DNA from: Parus major
Lineage: Eukaryota > Chordata > Aves > Passeriformes > Paridae
Direction: 5' to 3'
Length of the DNA: 64,000 nt
Assembly (NCBI RefSeq): GCF_001522545.3
Contig: NC_031795.1
Span: 5,884,627-5,948,626 of the forward strand
Below, one piece after another: positions 60,986-64,000 of the stretch. Positions within the stretch are counted from its first letter, which is position 1. The number at the start of each line of letters is the position of its first letter. The notes beneath the pieces are model-generated. The model saw nothing but the letters and a program-made list of their open reading frames with translations. It was not told the origin of the DNA and ran no database searches. The position numbers and the translations under genes are program-made.

Positions 60986-62037
60986 AGCCTTTCCATCCCA
61001 CAAACAGCACTTTAGATAACTGTCAGGACAGTCCCACTAATTGCAGCCTCGTGCAGGGCACGGAGCCGCCCCTGCAGCCGCAGCCTGGCTCCAGAGCAGG
61101 GCTGGGAGAGGCATCCCAGCACTGCCCTGCAGCTGAAATCCCCCAGAAAACGCTTGGGATTAGCAGAGCTCCTCTACTGCAGCCACGGAATTGAATTCTA
61201 ACGTTTTGATTCTCATTTTCCTTCCCAATTTCCCATTCATAATTCGCTTTATTGAAGTGCTGCCTCATAATCCGTGCTATGATTAGACTTCCCTTTTGGA
61301 ATATCATAACAGTGCTCATTCTTCATTCTTCACAGGGGATTTAATGTGTTGTTTTAATTTGTTCTTTAAAGCAAAATAAGAAGATGTTTTTCACAAGGAA
61401 AGTGTGATTTCAAAGCGATTAAGTGATATTTATCACTGAAAAAAACAAATCCGTATTGTTTTGACTCTCAAAACTTGGTAGAGACAGAAAGGTGTAAGAT
61501 CTTAAGCTGAAGTTGGAAACTGTGTTTCAGAGTAATTGTTTTGACAGCTACTTTGGGTTTAAAGTTCTCTAGGATTCCCTGCATTTTTTAGCAGCCAGCG
61601 TTACTGATTAACTCTCAATTTTTACTTGCATGACACAAAAAATCGTTATCAGTGCTAGAAATTTGCTTTCGTGCCTGAAACTAGAAATGGTTTGGGGTCA
61701 AGTCGCATCACCTTGAAGGTTTTTTAGTGAAAGCATCCAGACCCTCCGAGCCCCCCGGTGTCAGCGGCCGTGCCAGGGAAGCCGGGCAGGCAGGAGGGGA
61801 AGGGACAGAGAAACAGAAGCGAGAGGAAGGGCAAAGCCTGGAGGGTTGGGGCTGGATGTTAGCGAGAGGTTCCTCACCCCGGGCTCTGGGCAGGGCTCTG
61901 CAGAGCTCAAGGGGGAGGCGGCAGGCACAGGGTGGGGTTTGGGGGTGTCTGTGCAGGGCCCGCAGCCGCTCTGGGACGGCCCCGAGTGTCAGCTCAGCTC
62001 GCCCGGTGCCTCTGTCCCTCCGGCTGGCCCCGCTGCG

Positions 62038-62165
62038 GGCTCGGGGACACCTGGCCAGGGCTCGGGGACACCTGGCCAGGGCTCGGGGACACCTGGCGAG
62101 GGCTCGGGGACACCTGGCCAGGGCTCGGGGACACCTGGCCAGGGCTCGGGGACACCTGGCGAGGG
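62038..62165. repeat. 21-bp minisatellite just upstream of C6orf132 exon 1
   Basis: Six copies of GGCTCGGGGACACCTGGCCA + G (every third copy has GGCGAG). The unit is 21 bp, a multiple of three, and in the frame of the downstream ATG it would read GSGTPGQ or GSGTPGE. Confidence 0.93.
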
Positions 62166-62247
62166 CGGGCCGGGGGTGGGGCCGTCCCCGCCCCTCCGGA
62201 GCCTGTCGGTGCCGGCGGTGCGGGATGCCCGGCCCGGCTCGGCCAGC

Positions 62248-64000
62248 ATGAAGAAGCACCAGCCGCACTCGGTGCAGGGCACCTTCAGCCGCCTCTTCGG
62301 CAAGCGCCACTCCAGCCCCAGCGCCGCGTCCCTGTTCGCCACCAACCCGCCCTGGATCTTCACGCAGGAGGTGACCTCGGACAGCGCGGGTGGCACCGGT
62401 CAGTGGCCCCGGGGGGAGCGGAGGGGGGCGGCGGCGGCTCCGCTGCTGCCCCGGGGGAGCTCCGGGAGCGCTCGGACACCCCGGGATGGGCGGCGCGGCT
62501 CCCGGAGCCGGCTCCGCACCTCGGCTGGGCCGGCTCTGGGAGAGTTAAACTTGGCTAAAAGAGGCTGACGAGTGGCTGTGAATCTGTTTTATCGCTTTCC
62601 CACGCCATGTTTGATCTGAGCCTTCCCAGGTTTGAGTTATTTACTCATAAACCTGTTTCTCGCAGGGCTGCGAGCGAGGAGGGAGCTGAGGGTTGCATAT
62701 TCCTCGGGATTAATTTGTGTTTCTTTGTGGTTTTAATTGCAATACGGTGCCCTGGAGGCTCATGTAGGAGGGAGCCAAATTAATAGTAATGGAGCCAGGT
62801 AGATAGACGATAGCACTTTGTGGATGAAGTTTGGTGGCTGTTCGAGCCCAACAAACTCTTCCAAGATGAAAAAAAATGGAAGTGCTGCCTGCTGAGCTGT
62901 GCAGGGTGAAGTATTGTCTGTGAAAGCAACAGCGAGGTGGTTACACCCCAAAGGCCAAGCTGCTGAAACCAAGATAAAATTAAAATGTGACAGGGAGTTT
63001 CATGCAACTCTGCAACCTAGAAGGAAAATTGCTGATTTCTAACTGTCGTAAATCTGAGGAGGATTCAAGCTTCTCTCTGATGTGGTTTGGATTAAAAAAA
63101 AAAAAAAAGAAGTTGCTGTGTCTGCTTATTACAAGCCAGATTTCCGTGGCTGCAGTTCTGCAGTGGCAGTACAAAACTTTCTGCTCAGGTGTGGGTCACA
63201 CTGCAAAGGACGGGAATCCTGAAAGCCGAGCCTAAGGAACAGCTGGTGGATGCTCCTCAGCATCCTCCTGGCATTTCTGCCCTGAGTTTGGTTTGTGGAG
63301 GGGGCAGTGGCAGGGCAGGTGTGACAGACACTGCAGCTGAGAGAGCGGGGTGAGGAGGGGACAGTGGCACAAGGGACAGCAGGACAGCAGCCCGAGGGAC
63401 AGCAGGACAGTGGCCTGAAGGATGGCAGGACAGCAGCCCAAGGGACAGCAGGACAGCGGCCCAAGGGACAGCAGAACAGCAGTCTGAGGGACAGCAGGGA
63501 CAGCAGGACAGCAGTCTGAGGGACAGCAGGGACAGCAGGACAGCAGGGACAGCAGGGACAGCAGGGACAGCAGGACAGCAGGACAGCAGTCTGAGGGACA
63601 GCAGGGACAGCAGGACAGCAGGGACAGCAGGACAGCAGGACAGCAGGGACAGCAGCCCGAGGGACAGAAGGACAGCAGGACAGCAGGACAGCAGCCCGAG
63701 GAACAGCTCTGCTGTGGCTGGCCCCGCACACAGCCCCCTCCTGCCCCGGGCAGCCCCAGCCCTGTTTCTGGGACATTTCTTGCACAGCTCTTGCCAGGAG
63801 GAGTCCACTGCTCCTGCTGATCCCCACCTTGGTTTCTCACACAGAGTAAACACAAGTTAAGCAATGTGGAATGGGTGTAGCTTTGCATGTCCCTGACTCA
63901 GAGATTCCTGAATGTAGTGACTGATGCCACCTCCTCCTCCTCCTCCTCCCGGGAGCTGTGGATACCCCGGCTCAAACCTGCTGCGCCTCCTCCAGGTGAT
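62248..64000 (+). CDS. C6orf132: C6orf132 homologue, first coding exon and first bases of exon 2 (partial)
   Basis: Exon 1 is 62248-62398: MKKHQPHSVQGTFSRLFGKR then HSSPSAASLFATNPPWIFTQ, and on to DSAGGTG. It closely resembles the N-terminus of human C6orf132 (MKKNQTVQGTFSKLFGKKH, ATNPPWIFTQE), a long Pro-rich protein of unknown function. The donor is ACCG|GTCAGT at 62399. A good acceptor (CTGCGCCTCCTCCAG) ends at 63995, and the five remaining bases GTGAT would complete Gly and give Asp, compatible with the GG-F-D region of the human protein; that exon 2 call is inferred. The frame is open for 134 codons upstream of the ATG through the 21-bp minisatellite, but the family start is the one chosen. 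Position beyond GUCA1A/GUCA1ANB agrees with mammals. Confidence 0.85.
62399..63995. other. C6orf132 intron 1
   Basis: Non-coding. Contains a poly-A run (63093-63108), the CAGCAG/GGACAGCAG array and a (CTC)n tract at about 63930-63950 close to the exon 2 acceptor. Confidence 0.7.
63355..63705. repeat. GGACAGCAG-type tandem repeat
   Basis: About 350 bp of 8-9 bp units GGACAGCA(G) with interspersed AGTCTGAGGGACAG and AGCCCGAGGGACAG longer units. It generates long Cys/Pro/Ser/Leu-rich open frames on the minus strand that are repeat artefacts. Confidence 0.95.

Larger units (their letters stand above)
56060..61840. other. Intergenic region with repeats and a gap, no gene recognised
   Basis: No exon I can support apart from a possible unseen 5' exon of the GUCA1ANB-like gene. 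Contains a short 12-bp repeat (CTGGAGTCATCC, about 57919-57950) leading into a 593-base gap (57961-58553), a CR1 tail (about 60155-60215, plus strand), a 40-bp triple repeat (60730-60850) and a (TGTCTGTG)n microsatellite (60940-60985). Confidence 0.5.

Noticed and set aside
63129..63888. Cys-rich minus-strand open frames resembling a Cys-rich secreted protein
   Set aside because: Produced by the CAGCAGGGACAGCAG repeat read in reverse (CCPAVP, LLSC repeats).

Overview
This is a vertebrate nuclear window, most likely a bird microchromosome. The protein-coding exons are small, separated by introns with GT..AG borders, and very similar to known vertebrate genes. CR1-type LINE fragments are scattered through it. 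It is GC-rich, full of minisatellites, and broken by seven runs of N, several of which abut tandem repeats or CpG-rich sequence. The gene content and order match two blocks known from mammals: the human 1q32 order HSD11B1 - TRAF3IP3 - C1orf74 - IRF6 (with G0S2 next to HSD11B1), and the human 6p21.1 order GUCA1B - GUCA1A - GUCA1ANB - C6orf132. I infer a homologue of avian chromosome 26; the species cannot be told from the sequence.

Layout. 1-3435: no gene recognised. 3436-11000 (+): first HSD11B1-type 11-beta-hydroxysteroid dehydrogenase gene, six exons, with a complete G0S2 gene (coding 8034-8342) lying on the same strand inside its last intron. 12639-15040 (+): second, compact HSD11B1 copy whose exons 1-5 have exactly the same lengths. 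16908-26756 (+): TRAF3IP3, 15 coding exons reconstructed with consistent phases. 27835-28647 (-): C1orf74, one exon, meeting TRAF3IP3 tail to tail. 29595-33159 (-): IRF6, seven coding exons, with a CpG-rich probable promoter around 35.7-36.5 kb. 33.2-40.9 kb: no coding exon seen; this is where the 1q32-like block meets the 6p21-like block. 40934-45061 (+): GUCA1B (GCAP2). 50777-53868 (-): GUCA1A (GCAP1), tail to tail with GUCA1B. 55647-56009 (-): coding exon of a probable GUCA1ANB/CIMIP3 gene upstream of GUCA1A on the same strand. 62248 to the end (+): first coding exon of C6orf132; exon 2 seems to begin five bases before the window ends.

How the genes relate. HSD11B1 (glucocorticoid reactivation in the ER) and G0S2 (inhibitor of adipose triglyceride lipase) both act in liver and fat metabolism and share a neighbourhood. 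TRAF3IP3 is an immune signalling adaptor and IRF6 an epithelial transcription factor. GUCA1A and GUCA1B encode the paired calcium sensors of photoreceptor guanylate cyclase. No operon-like, viral, CRISPR or other exotic system was found. The most unusual things are the G0S2 nesting, the tandem HSD11B1 pair, a tandem duplication that copies a splice acceptor and the start of an exon in TRAF3IP3, an array of 5'-splice-site-like repeats near the IRF6 promoter, and a frame-preserving 21-bp minisatellite ahead of C6orf132.
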